Source: an uncultured Porphyromonadaceae bacterium (lineage in GTDB: Bacteria > Bacteroidota > Bacteroidia > Bacteroidales > Muribaculaceae). From it: DNA of 28,990 nt. The DNA lies in the NCBI GenBank assembly GCA_900549445.1, contig UROS01000009.1, positions 1-28,990 on the forward strand, written 5' to 3'. Shown here in pieces: positions 1 to 7,897 of this stretch. Position 1 is the first letter of the stretch. Each line of letters begins with the position of its first letter. A program made the position numbers and the translations under genes. A model generated the notes under the pieces. It worked only from the letters and a program-made list of their open reading frames with translations, had not been told where the DNA came from and ran no database searches.

Positions 1-412
1 CCTGAAGCTCGGCCTGACGGTTCATGAGCGCCTCCATCTTGTCGGGATCCTCGAGGATCTCGGGGTCGCCGAACTGCTCGTTGACCTTGTCGAACTCGGC
101 AAGGAGGTCGAGCACGGGCTGCACCCCTTCGCGAACCACTTCGATGACGGTTTTCTGCGGGTCGAGCTGCGGATCCTGCTCAAGGTACCCCACGGTATAG
201 CTGGGAGAGAACACCACTTCGCCCTGGAAACTCTTGTCGATTCCGGCAATGATTTTCAGAAGCGAGGACTTACCGGAGCCGTTGAGACCGATAATGCCGA
301 TTTTTGCGCCGTAGAAAAATGAGAGGTATATGTTTTTGAGAACCTGTTTCTGGGGAGGATATGTTTTCGACACACCCACCATCGAGAATATTATCTTCTT
401 ATCGTCTGCCAT
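1..412 (-). CDS. ettA: Energy-dependent translational throttle protein EttA (ABC-F ATPase), N-terminal part
   Basis: The 137 visible codons begin MADDKKIIFSMVGVSKTYPP and continue with the first ABC domain of an ABC-F protein; the C-terminal ~75% lies beyond the left edge. A Walker A motif GLNGSGKSS is at about residues 42-50, followed by AGIDKSFQGE and VGYLEQDPQLDPQKTV, which match the EttA branch of ABC-F rather than Uup or antibiotic-resistance members. Known EttA binds the ribosomal E site and gates entry into elongation according to ATP/ADP level; it is cytosolic and has no membrane domain. It is the last visible gene of a ruvX-def-ettA run, 34 bp after def. The ATG is the first in frame and aligns with family N-termini. 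Confidence 0.88.
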   Translation of the reverse strand, partial: MADDKKIIFSMVGVSKTYPPQKQVLKNIYLSFFYGAKIGIIGLNGSGKSSLLKIIAGIDKSFQGEVVFSPSYTVGYLEQDPQLDPQKTVIEVVREGVQPVLDLLAEFDKVNEQFGDPEILEDPDKMEALMNRQAELQ

Positions 413-446
413 TGTATTATAGGAAATAGAGGATTGATGCGGAGAG

Positions 447-1010
447 TTATTTCTTATTGGGAGCGTAGCGCACGGGATAGTCGCAGCGGGTTTTGCCGGC
501 GATTATGTTGTTGAGTTTGCCGCGGATGAGTTGCTTGCGGATGAGCGACACGTGGTCGATGTAGAGTTTCCCTTCGAGATGGTCGCATTCGTGCTGCACT
601 ATGCGGGCGAGGAATCCGGAGATTTCCTCGGTATGGGGTTTGAAGTCCTCGTCGAGCCAGCTGAGCCGTATATGCTCGGTGCGGCTCACGTTTTCCGACA
701 GGCCCGGGAGGCTGAGGCACCCCTCGGCACGGGTTATTTTATCCCCGTCGAGCACCTCGATTTCGGGGTTTATGAGAGTGAGCGTGCGGCCGGCGCATTC
801 CGGGAAAGAATCTTTCACAGGGTCGGCGTCGATGACCACAATGCGGTCGTTGCGGCCTATCTGGGGGGCGGCGAGCCCCACGCCTTCCGATGCATACATG
901 GTCTCGAACATGTCGGCCACGAGCTTTTTCAGATCGGGATAGTCCGGCTTCACCGGAGAGGATATTTTTCTTAAGACGGGATGACCGTAAAGGTAAACCG
1001 GAAGTTTCAT
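447..1010 (-). CDS. def: Peptide deformylase
   Basis: This 187-residue protein removes the formyl group from nascent N-terminal formyl-methionine. All three family motifs are present: GVGLAAPQIG near residue 43, EGCLSLPG near residue 96 (Cys is a metal ligand) and HECDHLEG near residue 139 (two His metal ligands and the catalytic Glu). Length is normal for type I deformylases in Bacteroidetes. It sits between ruvX (27 bp upstream) and ettA (34 bp downstream), an arrangement consistent with one transcript. The C-terminal tail (KTRCDYPVRYAPNKK) is basic and typical of the phylum. Confident identification. Confidence 0.97.
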   Translation of the reverse strand: MKLPVYLYGHPVLRKISSPVKPDYPDLKKLVADMFETMYASEGVGLAAPQIGRNDRIVVIDADPVKDSFPECAGRTLTLINPEIEVLDGDKITRAEGCLSLPGLSENVSRTEHIRLSWLDEDFKPHTEEISGFLARIVQHECDHLEGKLYIDHVSLIRKQLIRGKLNNIIAGKTRCDYPVRYAPNKK

Positions 1011-1037
1011 ATCGTATATAAATGTTTTGTTGTCATA

Positions 1038-1460
1038 TCATACTTGAATGTCGCGGCTGTCGAGATAGCCGTTGAGGATAATCACTGCAGCCATGCGGTC
1101 GATGGCGCCCTTGTCGCGGCGGTCTGATTTCTTTACGCCCGAGTCGAGCATCGCACGGTGGGCGAGGGTGGAGGTGAAGCGCTCGTCGTGAAACACCACG
1201 GGGACGCCCGGCAATTCCTTTTTCAGCCGGCTGACGGCGGGAGTGATGTAGCGCATCGACTCGGAGGGCTCGCCTGCCATGGTGGTTGGGAGGCCGACGA
1301 TTATCCCGTCGACGGTTTCGCGGGATACGTAGTCTTTGACAAACGCAATGAGCTGAGCCGACGGCACGGTGGCGAGAGCCGTCGCGACAATCCGCAGCGG
1401 GTCGGTCACGGCAATGCCGCAGCGCTTCCTTCCGTAGTCAATGGCGAGTAATCTTCCCAT
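1038..1460 (-). CDS. ruvX: YqgF/RuvX family putative pre-16S rRNA nuclease / Holliday junction resolvase
   Basis: The 140-residue protein starts MGRLLAIDYGRKRCGIAVTD, the RNase H-like first strand with the catalytic Asp of the YqgF family, followed by GIIVGLPTTMAGEPS and VVFHDERFTS (catalytic Glu region) and a C-terminal DRMAAVIILNGYL helix. E. coli YqgF is essential and matures the 16S rRNA 5' end; other members were described as Holliday junction resolvases, so the exact substrate here is uncertain. It is the first gene of the ruvX-def-ettA operon, with a promoter immediately upstream (1488-1518). The start ATG agrees with family alignments. Confidence 0.93.
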   Translation of the reverse strand: MGRLLAIDYGRKRCGIAVTDPLRIVATALATVPSAQLIAFVKDYVSRETVDGIIVGLPTTMAGEPSESMRYITPAVSRLKKELPGVPVVFHDERFTSTLAHRAMLDSGVKKSDRRDKGAIDRMAAVIILNGYLDSRDIQV

Positions 1461-1487
1461 ATATTCAGCTATATCCGTAAAAGCTTA

Positions 1488-1518
1488 CAAAGTTACTCAA
1501 AATCCGCGATATAAAAAA
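1488..1518 (-). promoter_or_regulatory. Bacteroidetes-type promoter for ruvX-def-ettA
   Basis: On the minus strand a -7 box TAACTTTG lies at 1495-1488, with TTTT as a -33 match at 1518-1515 (19-bp spacer). It is about 28 bp from the ruvX start. The -33 T-tract is shared with the T-tract of the upstream kinase terminator, so the two signals overlap. Confidence 0.6.
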
Positions 1519-1549
1519 ACTCCCGCGAATGTTTGGATTACGCGGGAGT
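1513..1549 (-). terminator. Rho-independent terminator of the ROK kinase gene
   Basis: On the minus strand a perfect 9-bp stem (ACTCCCGCG / CGCGGGAGT) with a 13-nt loop is followed by a run of seven T. It lies 41 bp beyond the kinase stop codon and separates that gene from the ruvX operon. Confidence 0.85.
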
Positions 1550-1589
1550 CTTTATAATGTCGATATGGGTCAGACAGACCGTTTCAGCC

Positions 1590-2561
1590 TCAGGCTTTGG
1601 GCATTTTTGCTTCCCAGCCGAGGGCGCTTGCGCCGAGCACGGCGGCGTCGGCTTCCTTGAGTTCGGAGGGGATGACTTTTACTTTGCCCTTGAAAGCGTG
1701 GAACATATTCTTTTCCATCGACTCGCGGATTGGACGCATGAGGAGTTCTCCCGATTTAGCGAGACCGCCGAAGAGGATGATTGCTTCGGGCGAGGAGAAT
1801 ACGGTGAAATCGGCAAACGCTTCGCCGAGTATGTTGCCGGTGTATTCAAAGATTTCGTTTGCGAGTTTGTCGCCGTTCACGGCAGCATCGTAAACGTCTT
1901 TCGAGGTAATCTGCTCGATGGGGAGGTTGCGGAGCGTGGAGGGCTCGGTGCGTATTTCGAGGAATTCGCGGGCTGTGCGTGCCACTCCGGTGGCTGAGCA
2001 GTAGGCTTCGAGGCAGCCGGTACGGCCGCAGCCGCAGAGGCGTCCGTTGTTGCGCTTCATTATCACGTGGCCGAGTTCGCCGGCAAAACCGTCGTGGCCG
2101 TATACGAGCTGGCCGTTGATTACGATGCCGCTGCCAACGCCGGTGCCGAGGGTAATCATTATGAAGTCTTTGAGACCGCGGGCTGCCCCGTAGGTCATTT
2201 CGCCGATGGCGGCGGCGTTGGCGTCGTTGGTAATAGCCACGGGCACGCCGAATTTGTCGCTGAGCAGCTGGGCCATGGGCAGCGGGGTAGGCCAGGGTAT
2301 GTTGACGAGGCGCTCTATCATGCCGGTGTAGTAGTTGGCGTTGGGCGCTCCCACGCCGATGCCGTGGATTTTGTCGACGGCATCGTTGGCTACGAGCAGG
2401 CGTGTCACCTCTTCGTAGAGCTCATTTATGTAATCGTTGACGTCGCTGTGTTTCAGGGTTTTGATCGAGGAGGAAGCTATGACGGCGCCGCGGGCGTCGA
2501 CTATGCCGAAAACAGTGTTGGTACCACCTATGTCGATACCAAGTACGTAAGGTTTGCTCAT
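1590..2561 (-). CDS. ROK family sugar kinase, probable glucokinase
   Basis: The 323-residue protein has the full ROK signature: an N-terminal phosphate-binding DIGGTNTVFGIVD at about residue 10, the ITNDANAAAIGE substrate and catalytic Asp region near residue 111, LGTGVGSGIV near residue 139, the ELGH sugar/zinc motif, and the zinc cluster CGCGRTGCLEAYCS near residue 176. ROK kinases with this set phosphorylate glucose or N-acetyl hexosamines using ATP in the cytosol. There is no N-terminal helix-turn-helix, so it is not a NagC/Mlc-type repressor. It appears monocistronic, with its own upstream promoter and downstream terminator. Glucokinase is the likeliest activity, but fructokinase or amino-sugar kinase cannot be excluded by eye. 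Confidence 0.88.
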   Translation of the reverse strand: MSKPYVLGIDIGGTNTVFGIVDARGAVIASSSIKTLKHSDVNDYINELYEEVTRLLVANDAVDKIHGIGVGAPNANYYTGMIERLVNIPWPTPLPMAQLLSDKFGVPVAITNDANAAAIGEMTYGAARGLKDFIMITLGTGVGSGIVINGQLVYGHDGFAGELGHVIMKRNNGRLCGCGRTGCLEAYCSATGVARTAREFLEIRTEPSTLRNLPIEQITSKDVYDAAVNGDKLANEIFEYTGNILGEAFADFTVFSSPEAIILFGGLAKSGELLMRPIRESMEKNMFHAFKGKVKVIPSELKEADAAVLGASALGWEAKMPKA

Positions 2562-2615
2562 GATGATGATTTATAAGTAAGTTGTTATTGGTTTCAGAGT
2601 TACTGGTTTCATCTG

Positions 2616-2623
2616 CAAAGATA
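2616..2623 (-). promoter_or_regulatory. Probable -7 box of the ROK kinase promoter
   Basis: TATCTTTG on the minus strand, about 55 bp upstream of the kinase start. No clean TTTG sits at the expected -33 distance, so this rests on the -7 box alone. The 2562-2800 gap holds this box, the divergent 2741-2748 box and a small 5-bp GGCGG/CCGCC hairpin at 2717-2731; nothing else stands out. Confidence 0.5.
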
Positions 2624-2740
2624 ACGTTTTATTTCAAAAACGGATGCAATCAAATCCAAACATTCATTAATTCGCCTGAAATTCCCCGCTTCTTATGCTT
2701 TTTTATTATATAATGTGGCGGAAAAACCGCCCTGATTGCG

Positions 2741-2748
2741 TAACTTTG
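2741..2748 (+). promoter_or_regulatory. Probable -7 box of the C11 protease promoter
   Basis: TAACTTTG on the plus strand 52 bp upstream of the protease ATG. The place where a -33 box should lie is occupied by a GGCGG-AAAAA-CCGCC inverted repeat (2717-2731), which could be a regulator site or chance. Confidence 0.5.
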
Positions 2749-2800
2749 CAAATTAAACGCAAAAACCTGACACATTTATAATCCAATCATATTTTTCAGA

Positions 2801-4024
2801 ATGCATACTTTCACTTCCGTCATAAAATATATTTCGCTCGTTTTCGCGACAGCCGTAGTGCTCTGTGGCGCCACCGCCTGCTCCTCCGACAAAAAAAACG
2901 AGCCTGATGCGCCCGACAAGGACGCCACACGCACCGTGCTCGTTTACATGATCGCCGACAATTCGCTCGGCTCGCTGAAGTGCGACGAGGCCGACATCAG
3001 CGAGATGCGGCAGGCGGCGGCCACGACCGGCTTCAACGGCGGCCGTCTGCTCGTTTACCACAACCGCCGCGGCACCGCCAGCGGAAAGGTGCCCGTGTTG
3101 TTGGAAATCAGGAAAAACAGCGTGGACACGCTGCGTTTCTACCCCGATGATCCCACGGTGTATTCCACCGACACTGTAAGAATGCGTGAGGTATTCGCCG
3201 ACATGAAACGCTTTGCGCCCGCATCGGACTACGGGCTGGTTCTCTGGAGTCACGGCTCGGGCTGGACTGAAGGAACCGGTGCCCGCTCGCCGCAGAAACG
3301 TGCGTTCGGCGAGGACCGCAAGCGCAACATGAAGGTGACGTCGCTGGCCCGCGCCCTTTACGGACAAGGCTTCTCGTTCGTTTATTTCGACTGCTGCCTG
3401 ATGGGCACTGTAGAGGTCGCCTACGAATTGCGCCACGCCGCGCCGGTAATTGTGGCGTCGGGTACGGAACTGCCGTTGCCCGGCATGCCCTACGACGAGA
3501 ATCTGCAATACCTTTTCGCCACTCCGCAGGCTAAGCTGACAGAGGCCGCACGCAACACGTTCGAGTGGTACGGCGCACAGGAGGACGGCTCGTTGCGCTG
3601 CTCCATGACGGCAATCCGAACAGCCGGACTCGACGCGCTCGCCGAAGCTACCCGCCGGGTGTTTGCGGAAGCGTTCACCGATTTCGAGACCGATTTTTCC
3701 GACGTCCAGCCCTACGACCGCCCCGGGGTTGTCACATGTACCCTCTGGGACATGGAAGACTACATAGAGACCATGCTCGCCTCCCGCACCCTCCTGCCTG
3801 CTGAACGCCGTTCCCGGCTGCTCGCCGACTGGCGCGCCGCACTGGCCGGGTGTGTTGACTACGCCGAGGCTCACTCCCGCATATTGGGCGACCTGACCGT
3901 AAAGCGCTACTGCGGACTCGGTTCGTATGTCGTGGCGTGGCGCTCCGACGCCGACTACCGCGGATATAAGAACCAAAGCTGGTGGAAAGACGTTGTTTCT
4001 ACAGCACCGGCGTTTGCCGACTGA
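2801..4024 (+). CDS. Clostripain-family (peptidase C11) cysteine protease, lipoprotein
   Basis: The 407-residue protein begins with a basic n-region, a hydrophobic stretch (ISLVFATAVVLCGATAC) and a lipobox-like ATAC at residues ~24-27, so it is probably exported and lipid-anchored. The mature part has the C11 core: RTVLVYMIADNSLGS, then GLVLWSHGSGW (catalytic His, about residue 151) and FVYFDCCLMGTVEVAYEL (catalytic Cys after Asp, about residue 196). Bacteroidetes C11 lipoproteins are secreted proteases specific for Arg/Lys sites in related enzymes (clostripain, PmC11); the natural substrate here is unknown. The next gene (MscS) begins 32 bp downstream and may be co-transcribed. The start was chosen because it gives a complete signal peptide. 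Confidence 0.88.
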   Translation: MHTFTSVIKYISLVFATAVVLCGATACSSDKKNEPDAPDKDATRTVLVYMIADNSLGSLKCDEADISEMRQAAATTGFNGGRLLVYHNRRGTASGKVPVLLEIRKNSVDTLRFYPDDPTVYSTDTVRMREVFADMKRFAPASDYGLVLWSHGSGWTEGTGARSPQKRAFGEDRKRNMKVTSLARALYGQGFSFVYFDCCLMGTVEVAYELRHAAPVIVASGTELPLPGMPYDENLQYLFATPQAKLTEAARNTFEWYGAQEDGSLRCSMTAIRTAGLDALAEATRRVFAEAFTDFETDFSDVQPYDRPGVVTCTLWDMEDYIETMLASRTLLPAERRSRLLADWRAALAGCVDYAEAHSRILGDLTVKRYCGLGSYVVAWRSDADYRGYKNQSWWKDVVSTAPAFAD

Positions 4025-4056
4025 GAAGCATTCACCACTGATAATCATCATTCACT

Positions 4057-5166
4057 ATGTTTCAACTGCCCGAAGCGGCGGAACCTGCCGCCCAGCCTAT
4101 AGAAATAGATCCCGGTTCGGGACTCGCGGCGCTCAAGGCGCTGTCGCTCGACGACCTTATCGAGAAACTGGCCCGTAACATGATAGATTTCGCCATTTCG
4201 CTGGCGATAGCTATCGTGGTGTTCTACATCGGCAAGTTCGTGATCGGCAAAATCTACGACCTCGTGGAGAACATAATGAGCCGGCGCAATATCGACCGTT
4301 CGCTTACGTCGTTTGTGCTCTCGCTCATTCGCATTGTGCTCTATTTCATTCTGATAGTGACCGTTATCGGCATTCTCGGCATTGAGACGAGCTCATTCCT
4401 GGCGCTGTTCGCCTCAGCAGGCGTCGCCATCGGTATGGCGCTGAGCGGCACGCTCCAGAATTTTGCCGGAGGAGTGCTGATTCTGCTGCTTAAACCGTAC
4501 AGAATAGGTGATTACATCGAGGCGCAGGGCTATGCCGGAACCGTAACGGAAATCGAAATTTTCAATACTATAATATGCACTCCCGACAATAAGTCGATAA
4601 TCATCCCCAACGGAGGGCTCTCAACCGGCTCGATCAACAATTACTCGCGCGAGGCACTGCGGCGTGTCGACTGGACCATATCCATCTCCTATGGCGACAG
4701 TGTGGATGCCGCCCGCGAGGCGATTCTCAGGATGCTCGCATCCGACAGCCGCGTGCTCACCGGCGCCGACAGTTCGGAGGCGCAGAAAATCGAGGATGAG
4801 GCCGAGGAAGATGACTACAACCGCAGCCATCCCGAGGTGGCAGAGCAGGGAAACCGCAAGTCCTTCTGGGATCGCCTGTTGCGTCGCTCCGCCAGGAAGA
4901 TCGCCGAGCGTCACCGCCGGTGCATGGAGCGTCGCCGCCGCAACCGGGTGCGCGCGAAGGTAGCCATCGACTGTACTCCGGTGGTGCGTCTTGCCAATAT
5001 GGGCGCTTCGAGTATCGACCTGACAGTCAGGGCATGGGTTGCCTCCGCCGACTATTGGGGTGTTTATTTCGACTTCAACGAACGGTTCTACAGCGAGCTC
5101 CCCGAGGCCGCCGGAATATCGTTCCCCTACCCGAAACTCGACGTCAACCTCACGAAAAACCTTTGA
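4057..5166 (+). CDS. MscS-family mechanosensitive ion channel with charged insertion
   Basis: The 369-residue inner-membrane protein has about three N-terminal helices (roughly residues 41-65, 84-108, 112-130), the last being the pore-lining TM3 with the Gly/Ala pattern ASAGVAIGMALSGTLQNF, followed by the beta domain (LLLKPYRIGDYIEAQG, IIIPNGGLSTGSINNYS). MscS channels open under membrane tension and release solutes during osmotic downshock. The cytosolic alpha/beta domain is interrupted after DSRVLTG (about residue 234) by roughly 70 extra residues, first acidic (IEDEAEEDD), then very basic (RRCMERRRRNRVRAK), before the domain resumes at VVRLANMGASSIDLTVRAWV and ends AGISFPYPKLDVNL. The reading frame is continuous, so this is an in-frame insertion and not a frameshift. 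cysK follows after 28 bp. Confidence 0.93.
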   Translation: MFQLPEAAEPAAQPIEIDPGSGLAALKALSLDDLIEKLARNMIDFAISLAIAIVVFYIGKFVIGKIYDLVENIMSRRNIDRSLTSFVLSLIRIVLYFILIVTVIGILGIETSSFLALFASAGVAIGMALSGTLQNFAGGVLILLLKPYRIGDYIEAQGYAGTVTEIEIFNTIICTPDNKSIIIPNGGLSTGSINNYSREALRRVDWTISISYGDSVDAAREAILRMLASDSRVLTGADSSEAQKIEDEAEEDDYNRSHPEVAEQGNRKSFWDRLLRRSARKIAERHRRCMERRRRNRVRAKVAIDCTPVVRLANMGASSIDLTVRAWVASADYWGVYFDFNERFYSELPEAAGISFPYPKLDVNLTKNL

Positions 5167-5194
5167 ACCCGATATATTTAACAAAAATTGCGTT

Positions 5195-6142
5195 ATGGGA
5201 AAAATCTATAAGAGCATGATTGAACTGACGGGCAACACTCCGCTCGTTGAGCTTACCAATATCGAGAAACAACTTGGACTGAAGGCCCGTGTGCTCGCCA
5301 AACTCGAATCCTATAACCCGGCGGGAAGCATGAAAGACCGCGTGGCGCTTGCAATGATCGAGGACGCAGAGCAGAAAGGTCTTCTGAAGCCCGGAGCCAC
5401 CATCATTGAGCCTACAAGCGGCAACACCGGAATCGGACTTGCCTGGGTGGCGTCGCTGCGCGGCTACAAGTGCATTCTCACCATGCCCGATACCATGAGC
5501 GTGGAGCGCCGCAATCTCCTGCGCGCCCTCGGTGCCGAACTCGTGCTCACCCCCGGTGCCAGGGGAATGAAGGGCGCCATCGAGCGTGCCGAAGAGATAC
5601 GCGACAATACTCCCGGATCAATCATCCTGGGTCAGTTCGACAATCCCGCGAATGCCGCCGTCCACGGCCGCACAACCGCGCGCGAAATCTGGGACGATAC
5701 TGACGGATCTGTCGACATTCTCGTGGCCGGTGTTGGAACCGGCGGTTCGCTTTGCGGCACCGGAGCCGCACTCAAACGCCGCAAGCCTTCGGTGGAGGTG
5801 ATAGCCGTTGAACCTGCCGATTCACCCGTGCTGTCGGGCGGAGACCCCGGCCCTCACACGATTCAGGGAATCGGTGCCGGATTCGTCCCCGGCAACTATG
5901 ACCCGTCGGTGGTCGACGGCATTATGTGCGCTACCGGCGACGACTCATTTCGCGCTGCGCGCCTTCTCGCAAGTAAGGAGGCGATTATCGCGGGAATCTC
6001 CTCCGGAGCTGCCGCGTGGGCTGCAATCGAACTTGCGAAGATGCCGGAAAACGAGGGCAAGACAATCGTAGTGCTTCTCCCCGATACCGGCCAGCGTTAT
6101 CTTTCCACCATGCTTTTTGCATTCGACGAAAAACCTCTGTAG
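5195..6142 (+). CDS. cysK: Cysteine synthase (O-acetylserine sulfhydrylase)
   Basis: The 315-residue PLP enzyme makes cysteine from O-acetylserine and sulfide. The PLP lysine lies in NPAGSMKDRVAL (about residue 45), followed by TSGNTGIGLAW, the phosphate-binding loop GVGTGGSLCGTG and the C-terminal SSGAAAWA. The frame stays open upstream into the MscS gene, but the ATG giving MGKIYKSMIELTGNTPLVEL matches family N-termini and clears the MscS stop, so I use that start. It ends 2 bp before cysE, its pathway partner, implying translational coupling. CysK and CysM are hard to separate by eye; the pairing with serine acetyltransferase favours CysK. Confidence 0.95.
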   Translation: MGKIYKSMIELTGNTPLVELTNIEKQLGLKARVLAKLESYNPAGSMKDRVALAMIEDAEQKGLLKPGATIIEPTSGNTGIGLAWVASLRGYKCILTMPDTMSVERRNLLRALGAELVLTPGARGMKGAIERAEEIRDNTPGSIILGQFDNPANAAVHGRTTAREIWDDTDGSVDILVAGVGTGGSLCGTGAALKRRKPSVEVIAVEPADSPVLSGGDPGPHTIQGIGAGFVPGNYDPSVVDGIMCATGDDSFRAARLLASKEAIIAGISSGAAAWAAIELAKMPENEGKTIVVLLPDTGQRYLSTMLFAFDEKPL

Positions 6143-6144
6143 GA

Positions 6145-7065
6145 ATGAATCAGGAGCAGACCAACAACCCGCTGATTTACCGTTCGGAGACGGTAGAGAG
6201 GCTCTGCCGCCCGCTCACGGAGCCCGGACCCGTACTTGCAGGCCATACGGGACGCCTGCCGTCGGTTGAGCGCCTGAACCATATAATCAGGCTCGTGAGC
6301 GAAGTGATGTTTCCCGACTTTTTTGACGATCAGACACCCTCGCGCCGCGTGTTTCCGAGTGCCACGGCCGTGCGCCTCGACGAGATTTCCGAGGAACTTT
6401 CCCGGCAGATCCGCCGCGCTATCCGGCTTACCCCTCCCGGCTCCCGTCCCTCCGACCCGGGAGCCATTGCGGCTGAGACGGCCGAGGAATTCATAAGGCG
6501 GTTGCCCGACCTGCGCGACATTCTGCTTACCGACGTCGACGCCATGTATGCCAATGATCCCGCTGCCAACGACCGCTCGGAGGTTATCTTCTGTTATCCC
6601 GCATTCAAGGGCATGATGTACTACCGCCTCGCCCACGCCCTCCTGGAAATGAACGTGCCGCTGCTGCCGCGCATCATCACCGAGTCGGCCCATTCGCTTA
6701 CCGGAATCGACATTCATCCGGGAGCCGTGATCGGCCCCTATTTCAGCATTGACCATGGAACGGGCGTGGTGATAGGGGAGACCTGCCGCATCGGCCACCA
6801 CGTGAGCATCTATCAGGGCGTTACGCTCGGCGCCCGTAATTTCGTGCTCGACGACAGCGGAAAGCCAATCAACCTGCCGCGGCATCCCATTCTCGAGGAC
6901 TACGTGACGGTCTACTCCAACGCTACGATTCTCGGCCGCATCACTGTGGGGCACCACGCAGTGGTGGGCGGCAACGTGTGGGTGACGCGCGACGTTCCCC
7001 CGCATGCCCGTCTGCTCCAGCGTGCCCCGCTTGAGACAAAGTTTGACGGCGGTCTGGGTATCTGA
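6145..7065 (+). CDS. cysE: Serine O-acetyltransferase
   Basis: The 306-residue protein transfers acetyl from acetyl-CoA to serine, the step before CysK. The C-terminal half shows the left-handed beta-helix of hexapeptide transferases (IDIHPGAVIGPYFSIDHGTG, VVIGETCRIGHHVSIYQGVT, YSNATILGRITVGHHAVVGG), with the catalytic His-Gly region DHGTG. The N-terminal ~150 residues are the helical domain of the longer Bacteroidetes/plant-like EpsC-type form. The protein ends in ...FDGGLGI, with isoleucine as the last residue; in characterised CysE proteins the C-terminal Ile inserts in the CysK active site to form the cysteine synthase complex. The start lies 2 bp after the cysK stop. Confidence 0.94.
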   Translation: MNQEQTNNPLIYRSETVERLCRPLTEPGPVLAGHTGRLPSVERLNHIIRLVSEVMFPDFFDDQTPSRRVFPSATAVRLDEISEELSRQIRRAIRLTPPGSRPSDPGAIAAETAEEFIRRLPDLRDILLTDVDAMYANDPAANDRSEVIFCYPAFKGMMYYRLAHALLEMNVPLLPRIITESAHSLTGIDIHPGAVIGPYFSIDHGTGVVIGETCRIGHHVSIYQGVTLGARNFVLDDSGKPINLPRHPILEDYVTVYSNATILGRITVGHHAVVGGNVWVTRDVPPHARLLQRAPLETKFDGGLGI

Positions 7066-7073
7066 GAAAATAA

Positions 7074-7099
7074 AATTTAGAATTTAGAATTTAAAATTC
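7074..7099. repeat. Short AT-rich direct repeat and palindrome between cysE and the radical SAM gene
   Basis: Three 7-bp units (AATTTAG, AATTTAG, AATTTAA) lie head to tail at 7074-7094, running into the 13-bp palindrome GAATTTAAAATTC at 7087-7099. This fills most of the 52-bp gap. No promoter box is evident there. It may be a regulator site or a simple slippage product. Confidence 0.55.
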
Positions 7100-7117
7100 T
7101 GATTGCATATCCGCATT

Positions 7118-7894
7118 ATGCAGAGAGTATTATTCCATTCAACGGTTTTCGGACCTATACATTCGCGGCGTCTCGGCACGTCGCTCGGTGTGAATCTCAG
7201 TCCCGACGACGGGAAAGTGTGCTCCTTCGACTGCCTCTACTGCGAGGCGGGCTACAACGCGCAGGGCACCGGCACTACCGGCCTGCCCCCGCGCGAAAAG
7301 GTGCGCGCCGACCTTGAGACGAAGCTCCGTGCCATGAAAGAGGCCGGCGAGCGTCTCGACGTAATCACCTTTTCCGGCAACGGCGAACCGACCCTCCATT
7401 CTGATTTCGAGGGAATTGTGGACGACACCATAGCTCTGCGCGACGAATATTTCCCCGACGTGAAGATTTCGGTGCTCAGCAATTCCACCCGGCTCGGAAA
7501 GCCGTCGGTTGAGCGGGCGCTCCGCCGTGTAGACAACAACATTCTGAAACTCGACTCAGCCATAACGCCCACCATGCGGCTCATCGACCGCCCGGTGTCG
7601 GCTGATTTCACCTCACAGAAGGTAATCGGGGAGCTGTGCCGGTTTGGCGACAGTTGTATAATACAGACCATGCTCCTCCGCGGCGAGCACGACGGAAAGA
7701 GAGTCGACAACACCACCCCGGAAGAAATAGCCGCACTGCTCGATGCCTATTCCCGCATCCGTCCGCGCGAGGTGATGCTCTATTCCATCGACCGCAAGAC
7801 CCCCGAGGAGCACCTCGAAAAGGTGAGTCGCGAGGAGCTGGAGAAAGTGGCAGAGAAAGTCCGTTCGCTTGGTATCAATACTATTGTCAGCTGA
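7118..7894 (+). CDS. Radical SAM protein (COG0731-like, wybutosine-synthesis-like family)
   Basis: The 258-residue protein carries the radical SAM cluster motif CSFDCLYC (C-x3-C-x2-C) at about residues 36-43 that binds the 4Fe-4S cluster and SAM, preceded by FGPIHSRRLGTSLGVNL, a block typical of the COG0731-like family in Bacteroidetes. The SAM-binding 'GNGEPT' motif appears as FSGNGEPTLHSDF near residue 88. No extra C-terminal cysteine domain (SPASM) is visible. The reaction is unknown. A TTG at 7103 could add five residues, but the ATG at 7118 (MQRVLFHSTVFGP) fits homologous starts better. LD-carboxypeptidase begins 3 bp after its stop, so the two are co-translated. Confidence 0.88.
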   Translation: MQRVLFHSTVFGPIHSRRLGTSLGVNLSPDDGKVCSFDCLYCEAGYNAQGTGTTGLPPREKVRADLETKLRAMKEAGERLDVITFSGNGEPTLHSDFEGIVDDTIALRDEYFPDVKISVLSNSTRLGKPSVERALRRVDNNILKLDSAITPTMRLIDRPVSADFTSQKVIGELCRFGDSCIIQTMLLRGEHDGKRVDNTTPEEIAALLDAYSRIRPREVMLYSIDRKTPEEHLEKVSREELEKVAEKVRSLGINTIVS

Positions 7895-7897
7895 AAA

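Noticed and set aside
2753..4051. Open frame of 432 codons on the minus strand
   Set aside because: Antisense to the C11 protease, which has a signal peptide and catalytic motifs. No domain is visible in the antisense translation.
4057..5166. Possible frameshift or chimera in the MscS gene
   Set aside because: The frame is uninterrupted on both sides of the inserted segment and the flanking domain halves align with the family, so this is an in-frame insertion.
5039..5194. Upstream in-frame extension of cysK
   Set aside because: It overlaps the end of the MscS gene in another frame and has no similarity to CysK; the ATG at 5195 gives the family N-terminus.
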